The notes under the pieces: model-generated
The model's input: only the letters and a program-made list of their open reading frames with translations
What the model was told of the DNA's origin: nothing
The model's database searches: none
Program-made: the position numbers and the translations under genes
From: Phoenix dactylifera
Taxonomy: Eukaryota > Streptophyta > Magnoliopsida > Arecales > Arecaceae
Direction: 5' to 3'
Assembly: GCF_009389715.1 (NCBI RefSeq)
Contig: NC_052404.1
Location: 10,734,480 to 10,798,479 of the forward strand
DNA: 64,000 bases
Shown: piece after piece, positions 1-11,989 of the stretch
How the letters are laid out: every line of letters starts with the position of its first letter
Position numbering within the stretch: position 1 is the first letter of the stretch

Positions 1-700
1 AATGGAACTCTTCGAAGCTTTTGCAGGATCTTTGTGTAAGGCCTTGTAATTACAATTCTTACATGTGCTTTCTTGGAATATTGTTATCCAATGATCTTCC
101 CTATATTTATTTGGCAAGGCATTTGTCAAATTTGCTAATGGTTCCCTATTTGCTTTTTGCCTTCTGCAGATATTACCATCCTGCGGAGAACTGAGGTTGA
201 TTCATCATCTATCTCACACGAGGTCACGAGCAGCTTATTTGTAGTATACCAGTGGTAATATTTTCTTATGCAATTTCATTAGTTGAAAGGATCAGTTGCT
301 CTTTGGGAAATGCTATAAACAGAGATTCACTCTAGGCCTATTTGTGCCATCACAGTGAGATACCTTTTTCAGATACAGCACTTAAGTCTGAAGATGCTGA
401 CTGAATACGCGATTTTTGGCCATTTCACAATGCAATATTGGAAGTAAAAGTTAAGGGAAATAAGGAAAATTATGTTGAACCTGAATGAGATATCAACACT
501 CCTTGAATGATCTCAGAAAGGCCTGTAACAGACAGATGAAGAGTTAATGCAATCCATAAAGCCTATTTTGAAAAATGGTTGCAAAAACCTGGTCTCTGAT
601 AAAGTCACATAGTGCACATGAAATGCAAAGGACATTAAGGTCTCAAACTATCTATTTTACTGCACATCTAAAAAATTAGTCTTTTTTATTAAAATAATAT
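1..700. other. No gene recognised; intron-like or decayed sequence
   Basis: The stretch is AT-rich with only short open frames. A pyrimidine tract ending in CAG lies near 155-170, so it could be an intron acceptor of the remnant that follows. I see no complete exon here. Confidence 0.3.
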
Positions 701-702
701 TT

Positions 703-1450
703 TTGAACAATATTTCTAGGATATTTATGTGTGCTTTAATTTTTGTTGCGTGTGGAAATTGCAAGGAGGAACTGGAAATGATTGCTTGGAATGTTGATGT
801 GTCTTTCAGTGCGTTCTTGGACTTCACATCACTCTCTGTTCAAATAATCCAGCTGGTTGCTGAAACATGGGAGAAACTGCCACCAAAAAAGTCATAAAAT
901 GTTGGTAAAAGGGCTCTGGAATTCACTTGAAAATCAGTCATCACTTCAAAGAATGAGATATGGCTTTCCAGGGTCTTGTAGAGAGGTCGAATGCCATAGT
1001 ATAGAGTTAACCTTGCTTGGTTTTGTATTTAGACTGTGTAAGGTTGGAGCATGCTCCATCTTTATGTTGAAGAAGCTGCATGCTGTAATTTCTCTTGCAG
1101 AATTTCTTTGTGAAGAACGATTTCTAAACTCTCCGGGTTTGCCAAAGAACTATTAAGGTTATGTGCTGAGAGGGGAACAAGCGAAACTTCTCAGCCTTTT
1201 CCTGTTGATAAGTTACTTGAGTTCTTCAACCTTGAACAGGTGCCATTGACTGGAAGTTAGATGCGTAAAAGCAGAACTGTGCGTTCTTGGTAACGATTCT
1301 GAGAATTGTTTGCCCTTTGTTTCTGGATTGCCTGTGGGTTTCACATTCCAGATAACTTTGCACAGCATTTCTAACAGTGACAGGTTGTGGCTCCGAATTG
1401 CTGTTGGTGTATCTGTCCAGTATGTCTTTCTGGACTTAATGCCAATTCAT
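703..1450 (+). pseudogene. Decayed coding remnant, perhaps Integrator subunit 7-like
   Basis: Protein-like stretches follow one another on the + strand but change frame several times. One frame is open at 703-897 (contains IAWNVDVSFSAFLDF). A second is open at 857-1,156 (contains SLAEFLCEERFLNSPGLPKN). Others follow at about 1,160-1,260 (PVDKLLEFFNLEQVPLTG) and 1,300-1,440 (DRLWLRIAVGVSVQYVFLDL). The ordered blocks suggest a degraded gene or a retrocopy rather than chance. From memory, the phrases resemble the C-terminal part of plant Integrator complex subunit 7 (EMB1895-like). This was not verified and may be wrong. An alternative is a living gene whose exon limits I have misplaced, since at least one CAG acceptor-like site lies upstream. 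Confidence 0.35.
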
Positions 1451-4400
1451 CAGCAGTCATGAAGAGAGAAACTTTGCTGCTAATACTCCATTTTATGCTA
1501 CTACGCCCATTGCTGCTTTTTTTACTGAGGGCTTGCATAGTTATGGAATGACCGTCTGAAAATGTCAATGATCAGAAGAAAGATCAAACAGGGCTGAAGG
1601 ATAATATATATTTTTCTAGTTTGCGAGGAAAATGGTGTTTATTTGGTTAAAATTGATTACAGATAAATATGAATACAGACGGTTTATACAACTTCTCTGA
1701 ATTCACATGAGGGAATGAATGAATAACAAATTGCCTTTGGTTTTCCATCGGCTGCAGCAACTTGTCTGTGAATTGGGGCATCTAAATATGAACTTGTACA
1801 GGATGAGACCTGATTGAATGTTGAACAATAAATCAACATCTGCATGCATTATGTATTTTTGTCACAATTGTAGCACTGTTGTCACAATTGTAGCTGGCTA
1901 TTCATGAGGTTTTACTTGGACTGCTGGTGATCAAGAAGAATCTTGTTAACTGAAGTTGTTGATTTTCCTGCCTGTCAAGATTAACATTGTTGGGAGTCAG
2001 CGATGAAACTACATAAAAAGAAAGACTATCAGAATGTAAATGTTCTCTGATATTGTGCTAGTTCAAATGTCCAGCTTGGCCCACTATTTTGCAGTTTTGG
2101 AGGCCGAAGCAGGTGGTTGATCTTTTTTTTTTTCCCCCTGGGCAATGTCTAAAGTTGTTGCATCTATTTCCCTTACTAAATCATGGCTTTCCTTTTTCTC
2201 CAGGCTTTGTCATTTTGGATTCTTTTAAATAGAAGGCAAATTCATCCACAATCAGTATCCATTAGCACAATGCTTTTGTGATTCAAATGTCCATGCAAGC
2301 AGCACATTGAATGGGAGTCAAAGAAGCCTTTCTAGAGATAATGAACTGAAAATTGAGTACCTTCTCCAAGGGCATACGGAGCTGTTTTTCTTGAAGCATT
2401 TTCTGTTAGCAGATAATGAGCACAAAATAAACCAAGGGAGATGGGCTGATATTTTATGTCTCGTATATGACTGCTCAAACTATTGGAAGCCCATGAATCA
2501 TCTACCCTTGTCTGATTAAGTTGATTAAAATACTCGGAATCAGTTGGCTCTGGCCACAAGTACTTCAAAGCTCATCTCATTCAATCAGGATTTCACAGCT
2601 GAATTCAGTTGGCTTGGGGTGCAAGTACCTCAAAGCTTCATTCAATTTGGATTTCATAGTTGAACTAAAAATGAGCGATTTTCCAATTGGTTTTGGTTTG
2701 TCTTGAATTCCATCAAAAAAAAAAAAAAAGTTGGTTGGCCTTGAAATAAATTGACTCCATCTGGACTTTTTGGATCTTCCAACTGCCAATGTGCTCATCT
2801 ACTTTCCATGTCACCTGTAATCTTCCTTTTCTGTGATAAAACATCCAAATTTTGCAATTCTTAGGTTACACAAGCAAAAAAGTTGTCCTTGCAGTTGCAC
2901 AGGAGTAAAATTAGGTGGCACAAAAGAAAAGCAGTGATATAATATGATCAGACTTTGTACTTGCATACGTTTGCTATCAGAATTGATATGTAGAATATTC
3001 TGAAGCATTGACTTCTGTCAATTGATGCTCAGTGTGCTATCTTCATCATGTTCAGGTGCTTGGTTACCTTTGGTCAGTACTATCTGCTCTGGCTGGCTGG
3101 TGATCAGTTGCCAAAATGTTCTGAACCATTCTGACTGATCTTCAAGCGCCATCAGAAATTGTTGGTGAATGGTTGTAAGAATACTACCACCCTGCTTACT
3201 ACTAGACGGTGGCATACCATAGACCCTTCTGCTATTATGTTTATCATAATCATTCATTGGCCATAAAGGAGTTTGTAATGATAGTGTATGATGAATGTCA
3301 TGTTACTTTCAGCAAAATATTGCATCCTTTTATAATGTGAAGGTCTTCAGTTTGGATATGGTGATCCATATATAATATCTGTTCTCTAATCTTCTAAACT
3401 TGTAGTATGGACTACGGTTGTAATAAGGACCTTCACATGATGCAGTCCCATATTATGATGGCCTGGCCTGGCTGCTTCCTTCCAGGCTACGGCCTTTTGA
3501 TGTTTTAAACTTACGTGAGTGATTGAACTAAGTGGACGGACTCTTCCTCTCTCTCTTTCCAACAATGGTCTTTCATTACCTCTTAATAGAAAAGGTGGAA
3601 ATGCATTGGTGGCTAGAATTCACGAATCGTGTGATCTCCATTTAAAAGGAGGCTCATCGATTGCACATTCTGGAGACCAAGAGCACTGGGAGCATGCGTT
3701 GATGGCGACGGCCACCCTTCAGTGGTGACCATAATGATAATCCACGTGGATTCACTTTGGTTTTCGACTTTGGAGCCCTCTGCCTGGTGAGTCTTGAGCT
3801 GCCTTAACTGTAGTGAGTTTTTGTCAAAATTTTTACTAATCGAATGTATCATATAATGTGGGTACGAGTACGGATACAACAAAAAAAGAAGTGGAAAAAC
3901 AATAGCTCTTGAAGCGCATTAGGCAACTCCCTCTCTCCCGCCCACCGAGGATCTCTGAAGTGGTTGACCACATATGGTGACACCCAAATCATACTTCGCC
4001 TGAAAGATCATTCCACCACAAACAATGGCCCGAATATATCTAAGCAGTAGATGGTAGTCACCTGTACCGCCTAGGCTCTGCTGAATTCGTCCAATAACTA
4101 TTGCCGAATCGTCACAGGTGCTCCTTAGGTGGTGTTCCCTACATGAGGACCCTTGTCAACACAAAGCTGTGCACCCAATCTCCAACCCGCCCTGTTTACC
4201 AGGTTGTTCTCGTTTGGTGAATCCATTTTCCGGTGCTTCATCCACATATCCTCAGCTCGTTCAAACTACTAGTCTCTAACGTTTGTTTAGTGTGGAATTT
4301 TGCATCTTAGCAGATGGTCCCAAGGCATATACGTATTGATTTGTCTACTGCGAAAGTCACTCTACTCTGACGGCTCTCTAACCGCTTAGTGTACGTATTG

Positions 4401-4870
4401 ATTGCCCATTGTCAATCGTCTTTCGAGACCCAACCCGTGGCTCGTAAGTCGTATCATGCTCTGCACTTGGCTTTACATGCTATCTTCCAAACACGTAACG
4501 TATCATATCGCCACCATTAATTCCCAACGACCCTTACGACTTACCACTGACCTCGTAAATGTCTCTTGCGACCATCCTTCAACTTGTGAAACGGCAATCC
4601 AGTGGAAGGTTACTGAACTCCGAATTACCGAACTCCATCATTCGACAAGCAGTTACTGATTGTAGGACGGAATGAGGAAAGAGATAGCAGGCAGCGTCAC
4701 TCATGGCTAATGATGCCACATCATACATTCAGACACAAACACAAGCATTTCACAAAGGAAAAGTTGAGCCATAAAACCCACCACTGTCCATCTCCCGTGT
4801 CCACTAATTCCCTCCGGTGTTCTCCTCGATCGGCAGCCATCTCCGACTCCCCCACTTTCCCTTCTATATT
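1451..4870. other. Intergenic, no gene supported
   Basis: All open frames are short and overlap on both strands, and none resembles a known protein. The stretch holds a 65-bp imperfect tandem duplication near 2,541, an A15 run near 2,714, and a CT-rich patch near 3,545. The part from about 3,900 to 4,670 is less AT-rich, but I cannot name it. Confidence 0.5.
2541..2668. repeat. Two-copy imperfect tandem repeat, about 65 bp
   Basis: The unit begins cagttggct at 2,541 and again at 2,606. Both copies share a segment reading caagtac.tcaaagct and a later gatttca.agttgaa segment. The copies have diverged, so the duplication is not recent. Confidence 0.7.
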
Positions 4871-4973
4871 TCCTTGCAACCAAAGCTCTTTTCTCATCCA
4901 ATCTCGTCCCTAATCCTTCGTACTCTCTCTAAAAGATAGTTACAAAACCTCGTAATCCAGAGAGGGAGAAGGG

Positions 4974-5510
4974 ATGAGCTCTGTGTGCACGTCGTCTGTG
5001 GGGTGCGTTGACGCGCGTGTGCCGGTGAGGGCGACCTATGTCAACCTCTACAAGTGGCCGGAATCCGACGCCGAGTTTGTGAAGTCGGTGGCCGGAAGAA
5101 GTAGAGAAGGAAGCGATCCCAGCCACAACGGCAGCGTCGATGGGAGGAGGAAGTGGGGGCCAAGTCCAAGGGTGGTGGATAGCTACTCATGCCGGCAGAT
5201 GTATCTGAGGAGCTACACCTTCTCCAGGAAGGAGAGCTTCCCCGAGAAGACTCAGCGGTGCCTCGGTAAAGTTAAGGAGAAGGCCGCCGTCTGCCCTTTC
5301 CTCCACCAGAGGTCGGACAGCTTCGGTAGTATCCATTCCAGTATCAGTCACAAGGATGACGAGAAGAGGAAGAAAAACAACAACAACAACAACAACAACA
5401 ACAAGAAGAAGGGGTGCGTGGCCGCGAAGAAGTTCCTCAATTTCATCTTCCGACGCCTCCTCTTCTGCACCACCAGCGTCGACGTGGCGGATCGCTCCTC
5501 GCCTTCATGA
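4974..5510 (+). CDS. Conserved plant protein of unknown function, 178 aa
   Basis: Single open frame, 178 residues, stop TGA at 5,508-5,510. The N-terminal half carries blocks I recognise from a small plant-specific family (Arabidopsis At1g31940-like, function unknown). These are DARVPVRATYVNLYKWPESD near residue 13, then PRVVDSYSCRQMYLRSYTFS near 65, then EKTQRCLGKVKEKA. The middle has a run of nine Asn and then Lys residues from an AAC microsatellite. The C-terminus has a basic, Phe-rich segment (KKFLNFIFRRLLFC). No signal peptide or catalytic motif is seen. The start is chosen because the family also begins MSS.C. A purine-rich leader (gagagggagaaggg) precedes the ATG, and an AT-rich ctatattt lies near 4,863. 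It stands alone, with a retroelement nest starting about 550 bp downstream. Confidence 0.8.
   Translation: MSSVCTSSVGCVDARVPVRATYVNLYKWPESDAEFVKSVAGRSREGSDPSHNGSVDGRRKWGPSPRVVDSYSCRQMYLRSYTFSRKESFPEKTQRCLGKVKEKAAVCPFLHQRSDSFGSIHSSISHKDDEKRKKNNNNNNNNNKKKGCVAAKKFLNFIFRRLLFCTTSVDVADRSSPS
5376..5404 (+). repeat. AAC microsatellite encoding poly-Asn
   Basis: About nine AAC triplets within the coding frame give a poly-Asn run followed by Lys codons. Length is likely to vary between individuals. Confidence 0.9.
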
Positions 5511-6053
5511 GGGTATATATCAAGCTAATATCTCATCCTATTTCTTCTTGCTTCCCTTTAATTTATACTTCTTGTGTTCTCTCCCTCCTCCAAAGCGATG
5601 CCCTTATTCGCTAGAGATGAAGTATATTTACATGCATGTCTCGGTCCGGAAGGTGCTATCTTAGTTTTGTATATGTGAAGGCGGATAAATATACTGCTCT
5701 TGTTCTCCGTTGCTGCTTCTTGGCTTGGTTACTTGATTGAGGGTGAAGGGAAGTCATCTGATAGGTGTTTATGTTCTTTTAAATTGCTTTGAAACTTACC
5801 TCGAAAAAAAAAAGGGAATTTGGAGCATCGATCGGCGTTGCTGCAGATTTTAGCATGGGAACGATCAGTTGAAGGAATCACGAGAAGTCGACGGGTGAAG
5901 GTGGATTTGGCGCGGCGTGCAAAAGGCATGCGTCCCTTTTTCTGGTTTTTCTTACCTTCTTCGTCCACCTTCCCTTCCCTTCTCGTTTCCGAGTGCCGGC
6001 GAATGAAGTCCCGAATTAGTGCGAAGGAGCTAATATAAATCGTCCCTTCTGTT
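5511..6053. other. 3' flank of the small gene
   Basis: Probably includes the 3' untranslated region of the 4,974 gene. There is an A-rich run near 5,804 and no further coding sequence I can support. Confidence 0.5.
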
Positions 6054-6650
6054 TGAAAGGAGCAATCAAAAAATAGCAATGCCGCATTTTCTAAATTAAT
6101 ATAATTAAATTGAACCACTTATTAAGCAATAATAATTTTCATTATTTACTCAAACAATTAATAAACAAAATAATTAAGTATTCTACTAAGAGACAATACA
6201 CTTTTTAACGCGGAAAACTCTTCGATATGAAGAAAGAACCATTCGACTAGTCCAGCCAAAAACTTTCACTATTAGAATAATAGAATTATAATAGATCTTC
6301 TCTAGTTCAACTAAAAGTTGCACAAATATCATCAAGATTTTAATCTTGGTTTCCAAACAAACAAGAACATTTATCATTAATAAGATGGATTTTAACAATA
6401 AACAACAAAATAGAGGATGAATCTCACCAAGTGTTAATTCTTGAAATAATCAATGGAGAAGATTTTTCAAAGATCTAAGCCATTCAATCTTTAGCTCTCA
6501 ATGCTGGAAACAACATACTAAAATTTCAGCCAAATTTGGATAAAATCAATCATGCGATCTAACAAAATAGTACCTTTTTTCTTTCTTTTTTTCTGTATTT
6601 TTTAATTTTTAATTGATGTGGGTTCCACGTGAGAAGGGACCACACTAACA
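6054..6650 (-). repeat. Left LTR of the old Copia
   Basis: About 597 bp starting TG and ending CA. It matches 16,409-16,848 plus 23,735-23,878 along its length with clear divergence. Shared landmarks include gagacaa, tagtccagc, tctctagttcaact and gagaagggaccacac. Confidence 0.75.
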
Positions 6651-7160
6651 AATCTCTCTCTTCCGACTCATGTGAGGGGTTCCACTAAGCCCGCATTTTC
6701 TCTATAAGCAACAATTTTTTTATCGAAAACTTTTAGCCATCATATCCGACATATTATCATCAGTTTGGACTTTTCAAGATATGGTAACTTCATCTCCAAA
6801 GCATCCCGAACTCAATGATATCTCGTATCAATATACTTAGATCTTGAATTAAATATTAAATTTGTTGAGAGATGGATGACACTTTGAATGTCCCAATAAA
6901 GTATATATTTCTTTTATTCTAGGCTCAACTCATGTAGAAATTTTTTCATTCACAAAAGTTCCATGCACGCTTCTGTAACTGCAATATACTCGGCATTTGT
7001 AGTAGACAAAGCAATACATTTTGATAACTTAGATTGCCATGATATTGCTTCTCCTAAAAAAGACATCAAATATCCGGATGTAGACTTTCTAGAATCTATA
7101 TCACTAGCCATGTATGTACCCATCCAACACGAGTTTACCATTACCAAAATATAAACAAAC

Positions 7161-7560
7161 TGATGGGGACATCAGAGCCCTTCATCCAGATGATCCTGAG
7201 CCCCCGGATTGAGTCAGACCCTTTTATTTGCATTTAGGGATTTATTTGTGGTTTATTTTATTTCTGGGTTTATTTGCATTTTAGGGCTTATTTGTGGTTT
7301 ATTTGTGTTATTTGTGGGCTTATTAGGATTTATTGTTGTGTAAGGGGGTTTATGCAAATTGTGTATTTGGGCCCTATATAAAAGGGACTATTCTCATGAT
7401 TAGGGTTAATGAAGAATTAAGAAATTTTCTCCCCACCTATTCTCCTCCGCTCTTCTTCTCTTCTCCCTCTTCTCCTCCTCCTCCTCTTTCTCTTCTCCCT
7501 CTCCTTCGGTTCTGATTTAAAATCACACTGAAGTTTTCCTCCTGAATTGGTGCGGCATCA
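7161..7560 (+). repeat. Left LTR of the Gypsy derivative
   Basis: 400 bp. It contains a TATA-like ctatataaaa near 7,373 and a long pyrimidine-rich CTC run near 7,440-7,505. It looks identical to 11,216-11,615. Confidence 0.92.
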
Positions 7561-7563
7561 ACT

Positions 7564-7575
7564 TGGTATCAGAGC
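7564..7575 (+). other. Primer-binding site of the Gypsy derivative
   Basis: tggtatcagagc lies three bases inside the left LTR and is complementary to the 3' end of plant initiator tRNA-Met, as usual for plant LTR elements. Confidence 0.9.
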
Positions 7576-9600
7576 TTCGGCTTTGCCACTGCTGCCAAAG
7601 CCACGATCGTTCCCTTTCTTCCCTCTCTCTCGGTTTTCACCAGGCGCTCTCTCTCTCTCGATTTTCACCAGCCCCCCCTCTGTCGGTTTTCACCAGAGAA
7701 AAAAAAAACAAAACAAAAAAAGAGAGAAGGTCCCTCCCTCCCTCTCGGTTCTCATCAGAGACAAAAAGAGGGGAAAACCCCTGTTCGACGGCCCCGTTCC
7801 GCCAGCCGCCAAGCTTGCGGCCACCACTCCCACGCTCCACTGCCGCTGCATCGCGCCACCGCCAGGCCGAGCGCCGCCTCCTCCGAAGTGTCGCCGCGCG
7901 CTCCGAGCGCTCCGCCACCATCGGGCACTCTGTTGCCGCCCGTGGAAGCCTAGGCCGGCTGCCTGCGTTGTGTCTGCAGAGGGGACCGCCGCCGTGGAGT
8001 CCCGCGGTCGGTCGCCATCGGTCGCCGCAAGCCCGCGGCCGCCGCTGTGCCCTCCGTCCGCCCGCAGCCGCCGCCACGATTATCGGCACGCCCGCCCGAA
8101 GCCATAGGGAGGTTGAAGAAAGCCCTAACGGGTAAGTACCGAGCCCGTTAACTCGTAACCCGTTAGCCCGGTTTAAAAAAAAAAAAAAATCATGTGCCTT
8201 GCACGTGAGGACTAACGGGTTATCGGAGCGGGTCACGCCCGACAACCCGAATCCGACAGGAACCAAGGTTTAAAAACAAAAAAAGAAAAAAAAAAGGAGT
8301 AAAAAAAAAAGTTACCTCTTCGTCTTCCCCGAGCCGTGGCAGTCGTCGCTCCTCCGCCGTCGCGCCACCGCCACTCTGCCACTCGGTTCCAGCCGCGCCG
8401 CCCAAGCCCGAGCCGCCTCCCGTCGCCGCCGAGGTCTCCGCCGCATCCGCCGGTGCCGCTCCGCCCTGAGTTCCCCGCCGAACCCTCCACCGCGCCCTCT
8501 TCCCCTGACTGCACGCCGCTTCCGCCTCCACCACAGTGCCGTTTCCGACGTCGGCGCTTCCATCTTCCGCCGCGGTTTGCCGCCCCATCGTCCGCCGCCA
8601 AGCCGTCCGCCTTCCGCCATCGTTCGAGACCTCCACCGCAGCGCTTCCCCGACTGCGGCCACCGCCCTCGGCCTTCACCATCAACGCCGCCGAAGCTTCC
8701 GCCCTCCCTTCGCCGCCACTACGCCATCCGCCACCGTCGCCGCTGCAACGCGCTCCTCCATCCTCCTCACCGCCCATCGCCCCTCCCTAAAACCCAAATC
8801 CCCATTCACCCCATTGGAACCCCTTTCCCCCTCCTTGACCCGCAGACAAGGCCCTCGGGACCATCAAGCCGCAGGCCCCTTCGGGCCCAACCCCCAGTCC
8901 CCTCTACCCGCGGGCCGCAACAGGCCCGCCCTGAAGTCCCTTCCAGAGGACCCAAGGTCAACCAGTCCCCACATCAAACTTCAGTAGGCTCTTTATCAAC
9001 TTGTGCGCCAGTAGCATCTCCTCTCCACAACTTCAACCGCTAGCCGGTCATCTCTCCTCGGCGTCCACTTCAATCGTGCAACAGTCTAAGTTCAGCAATC
9101 AACACCACTGAGTTTCTGCGCTGCATCCAACGACGTCTCCATTGCTTGAGAAGCCACGAGCGAACGACTCTAGCCGTCTACTTTCCGACAGGTGATAGGT
9201 TTCTACTTTTTCTGGCTTGTTCATTTAATTATGTTCTGGTTCTCTTGCATGATAGCCATATTTTGAAAACTTATATTGCTGTCAAAATTCAGAACATTAA
9301 ACCTTTCACTTTCGAACCCATCCTATTACCCATTAAATCTTGATATTAAATTAGCACACCCTAGCAACAGGACGTTTCTCAACATTAATTCGCTCAAATT
9401 ACTTTAGGATCAGAACAACTGAACTTCTTGATTGCAATCTAATTTCTTAAATTGAATAATCTTAATCCTTAATTCTGAATAACCGAAGTAAAAATCAGCA
9501 ACATTTAAATTTTAAGTTATTATTGTGAAGATTTGCTGATTTCTGAAATCATAATAGATTGCATTAGTAGGTTGTCCTGCATCAAATTTGGTCCTACATC
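7576..9600 (+). other. GC-rich, C-skewed leader of the Gypsy derivative
   Basis: About 2 kb lie between the primer-binding site and the coding part. The stretch 7,790-8,960 is very rich in CCG/GCC/TCC on the + strand. Long overlapping open frames occur on both strands there, but they are low-complexity Pro/Arg/Ser or Gly/Arg runs and look like by-products of composition, not genes. A T/A-rich pair of short homopolymer runs lies near 8,175-8,310. Confidence 0.7.
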
Positions 9601-9662
9601 ATAGTTATTAGGGTTTCATTAGTGACATTGCATTTCACATCATCACCCAGTGTCATCATTGC

Positions 9663-11267
9663 ATGCCAACCTGTAGTGATATGGAGTACTATCTCAGTCA
9701 ACCTAAAATCCCTGTAGCTACCATGAATTCCGACATTTTGAGGTCTATCAAGGAACAGATCGTTACCATGCGGGCTGGATACAAGGAATTCACACAAGAG
9801 ATCCGTGAGCTCGTGCAAAATTCTAGGACCCCTATACCGCCAACCCCTGTTGCAGCCCAACCTAAAATCGGTTTGGTTGTACCACCTGTAATCCTTCCCC
9901 ATTTTCTTGGGCACCAAACCCAATGCTCAAGATGTCAACAATTCGACCATATAGCATCCCAATGTTCCATTAGGACCTACCTGATTACTGAACCAGAAGC
10001 TAGGAGCCAAGAGGTCGAATATGTCGAAGAAGTTTATGAACCAAATATAGAAGACTATGAAGAAGACTTTGAAGACGAACCTATAGAATTAGATTTTGTT
10101 CAAAATGATTCCCAAAGGGAGACTATTGATCTAAGTACAACCAAGCCACTTTACATCACTACTGTGGAAGAGGTAGTGACAGATATTGAGAGCCAGACAC
10201 CTGAATTGACACTTGTAGCTAAAGATACCCATGTGGAGTCCAATCTTGAACATTCCCCTATAGTAGTTTTCCTTCTAGAGGAGTTTAATGATGTAGTCCC
10301 TGATGATCTTCCGGATGCACTTTCTCCGATACATGATATCCAACACGCAATTGATCTAGTTCCCGGAGTATTTCTGCCCAACCTTCTACATCATAGGCTC
10401 AACCCAAATGCATATGTTAGGACCTGGAATTTAATATTACCGACAGTTGAGTTTGCATATAATAGTTCGGTTCATAAGTCCATAGGCATAAATCCATTCG
10501 AAGTGGTGCATGATTACAAACCTAGGCAACCCATAGACCTATTTTTCATGTCTCATCAGTATAGAATCTTTGAATCTGCACAATCAATTGCATCACATCC
10601 ACATTCATTGCATCAAGAAATCAGCAATTGTAGTCATTTTAATAACTTAAAATATAAATTTCTTGCTGATCTACACAGACGTTATAAAGAGTTTAGTGAA
10701 AAAGGTTACGTCATGATAAGAATTAAGCTTGAACGATTTTCTTCAGATGCGTTTAAGAAATTGCAAACTTGTAGTGCAGAACCGTTCAAAATCTTAAAGA
10801 AAATCAGTTCGAATGCATATGTTGTGGATCTTCCTGATGACTATGGGATTAGTGCGACATTTAATGTTGAAGATTTGGTCCCATACAAAAAGATAATATT
10901 CATGCCTTCTGACCCCTTTATTGATATACCTACCCATGTTGGACACCCTGACCTATTACCTGCTGTTGAGCCACCACTTCTCAAAGTTCATGCACGCAGA
11001 GAACAAATAGAACATATATTGGATGAGCAGGTTATTTCAACCAGGAACGGTGGTTACCAACGTTACCTTGTTCGGTGGAAAGGTCGACCAAAGTCTGATG
11101 TGACGTGGATTTTCAGAGCACAGTTGCAGCGCCTCGACCCCGATCTTCTGGAGCAGTACGACAGCCGGCCAGACCTGTACTCGACGGGGTCGAGTTTTTC
11201 TCACCCGGGAGGAGTTGATGGGGACATCAGAGCCCTTCATCCAGATGATCCTGAGCCCCCGGATTGA
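9663..11267 (+). mobile_element. Coding part of the Gypsy derivative
   Basis: One open frame of 534 codons running into the right LTR. It carries a Gag-like stretch with a CCHC-type knuckle resemblance, a short stretch like the start of a chromovirus reverse transcriptase, the C-terminal part of an integrase, and a chromodomain-like segment near its end (motifs ILDEQV and YLVRWKG). It does not hold a full set of retroelement enzymes. This is treated as a fossil part, not a host gene. Confidence 0.8.
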
Positions 11268-11615
11268 GTCAGACCCTTTTATTTGCATTTAGGGATTTAT
11301 TTGTGGTTTATTTTATTTCTGGGTTTATTTGCATTTTAGGGCTTATTTGTGGTTTATTTGTGTTATTTGTGGGCTTATTAGGATTTATTGTTGTGTAAGG
11401 GGGTTTATGCAAATTGTGTATTTGGGCCCTATATAAAAGGGACTATTCTCATGATTAGGGTTAATGAAGAATTAAGAAATTTTCTCCCCACCTATTCTCC
11501 TCCGCTCTTCTTCTCTTCTCCCTCTTCTCCTCCTCCTCCTCTTTCTCTTCTCCCTCTCCTTCGGTTCTGATTTAAAATCACACTGAAGTTTTCCTCCTGA
11601 ATTGGTGCGGCATCA
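11216..11615 (+). repeat. Right LTR of the Gypsy derivative
   Basis: 400 bp, seemingly identical to 7,161-7,560, followed by the caaac target duplication at 11,616-11,620. Confidence 0.92.
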
Positions 11616-11989
11616 CAAACTCTAGAAGTGCCTCTGAAATATTTGAGAATCAATTTAACAACTGCTTAATGTTTCTTACTAGGATTAAAAGAAAACTAAC
11701 TTATAATACCATCTGCATGAGAAATATCTGGTCTTGTGCAAACCATGGCGTAAATCAAACTGCCAACTATAGATGCATAAGAAATCTTCTTCATTTCTTC
11801 TTTATCTTTCTGACTTATAGGACACTGCTTGAAACTTAACTTGAAGTGATCTACAAGTGGTGAGCAAACTTGTTTGGACTTGTTTATGTTGAACTTTTCT
11901 AATGACTTTTCGATCTCTATCTCTCTCTTTTGATAAACCGGATAATTCATACTACTCTAGTATGAGTACATCCACATGAGTCAAAAGAT

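Larger units (their letters stand above)
7161..11615 (+). mobile_element. Young Ty3-gypsy (chromovirus) derivative, probably non-autonomous
   Basis: The 400-bp LTRs at 7,161-7,560 and 11,216-11,615 look identical by eye, and both start TG and end CA. The flanking 5-bp duplication is caaac (7,156-7,160 and 11,616-11,620). A primer-binding site tggtatcagagc lies at 7,564-7,575, and a short purine run precedes the right LTR. Parts seen are a long GC-rich leader, a Gag zinc-knuckle-like stretch, a small reverse-transcriptase-like stretch, the integrase C-terminal part and a chromodomain. Most of pol is not seen and the element is short for its family, so it probably moved with enzymes from a complete relative. 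Identical LTRs point to a very recent insertion. It sits inside the RNase H part of the old Copia. Confidence 0.9.

Noticed and set aside
5356-5664. 102- and 66-codon frames overlapping the small gene
   Set aside because: They are alternative frames of the 4,974-5,510 gene and its 3' flank. Poly-Thr and Ser/Arg runs come from the AAC repeat.
7547-9043. Several long overlapping frames on both strands in the Gypsy leader
   Set aside because: They are low-complexity products of CCG/GCC-rich sequence, overlap in many frames, and lie inside a retroelement leader.
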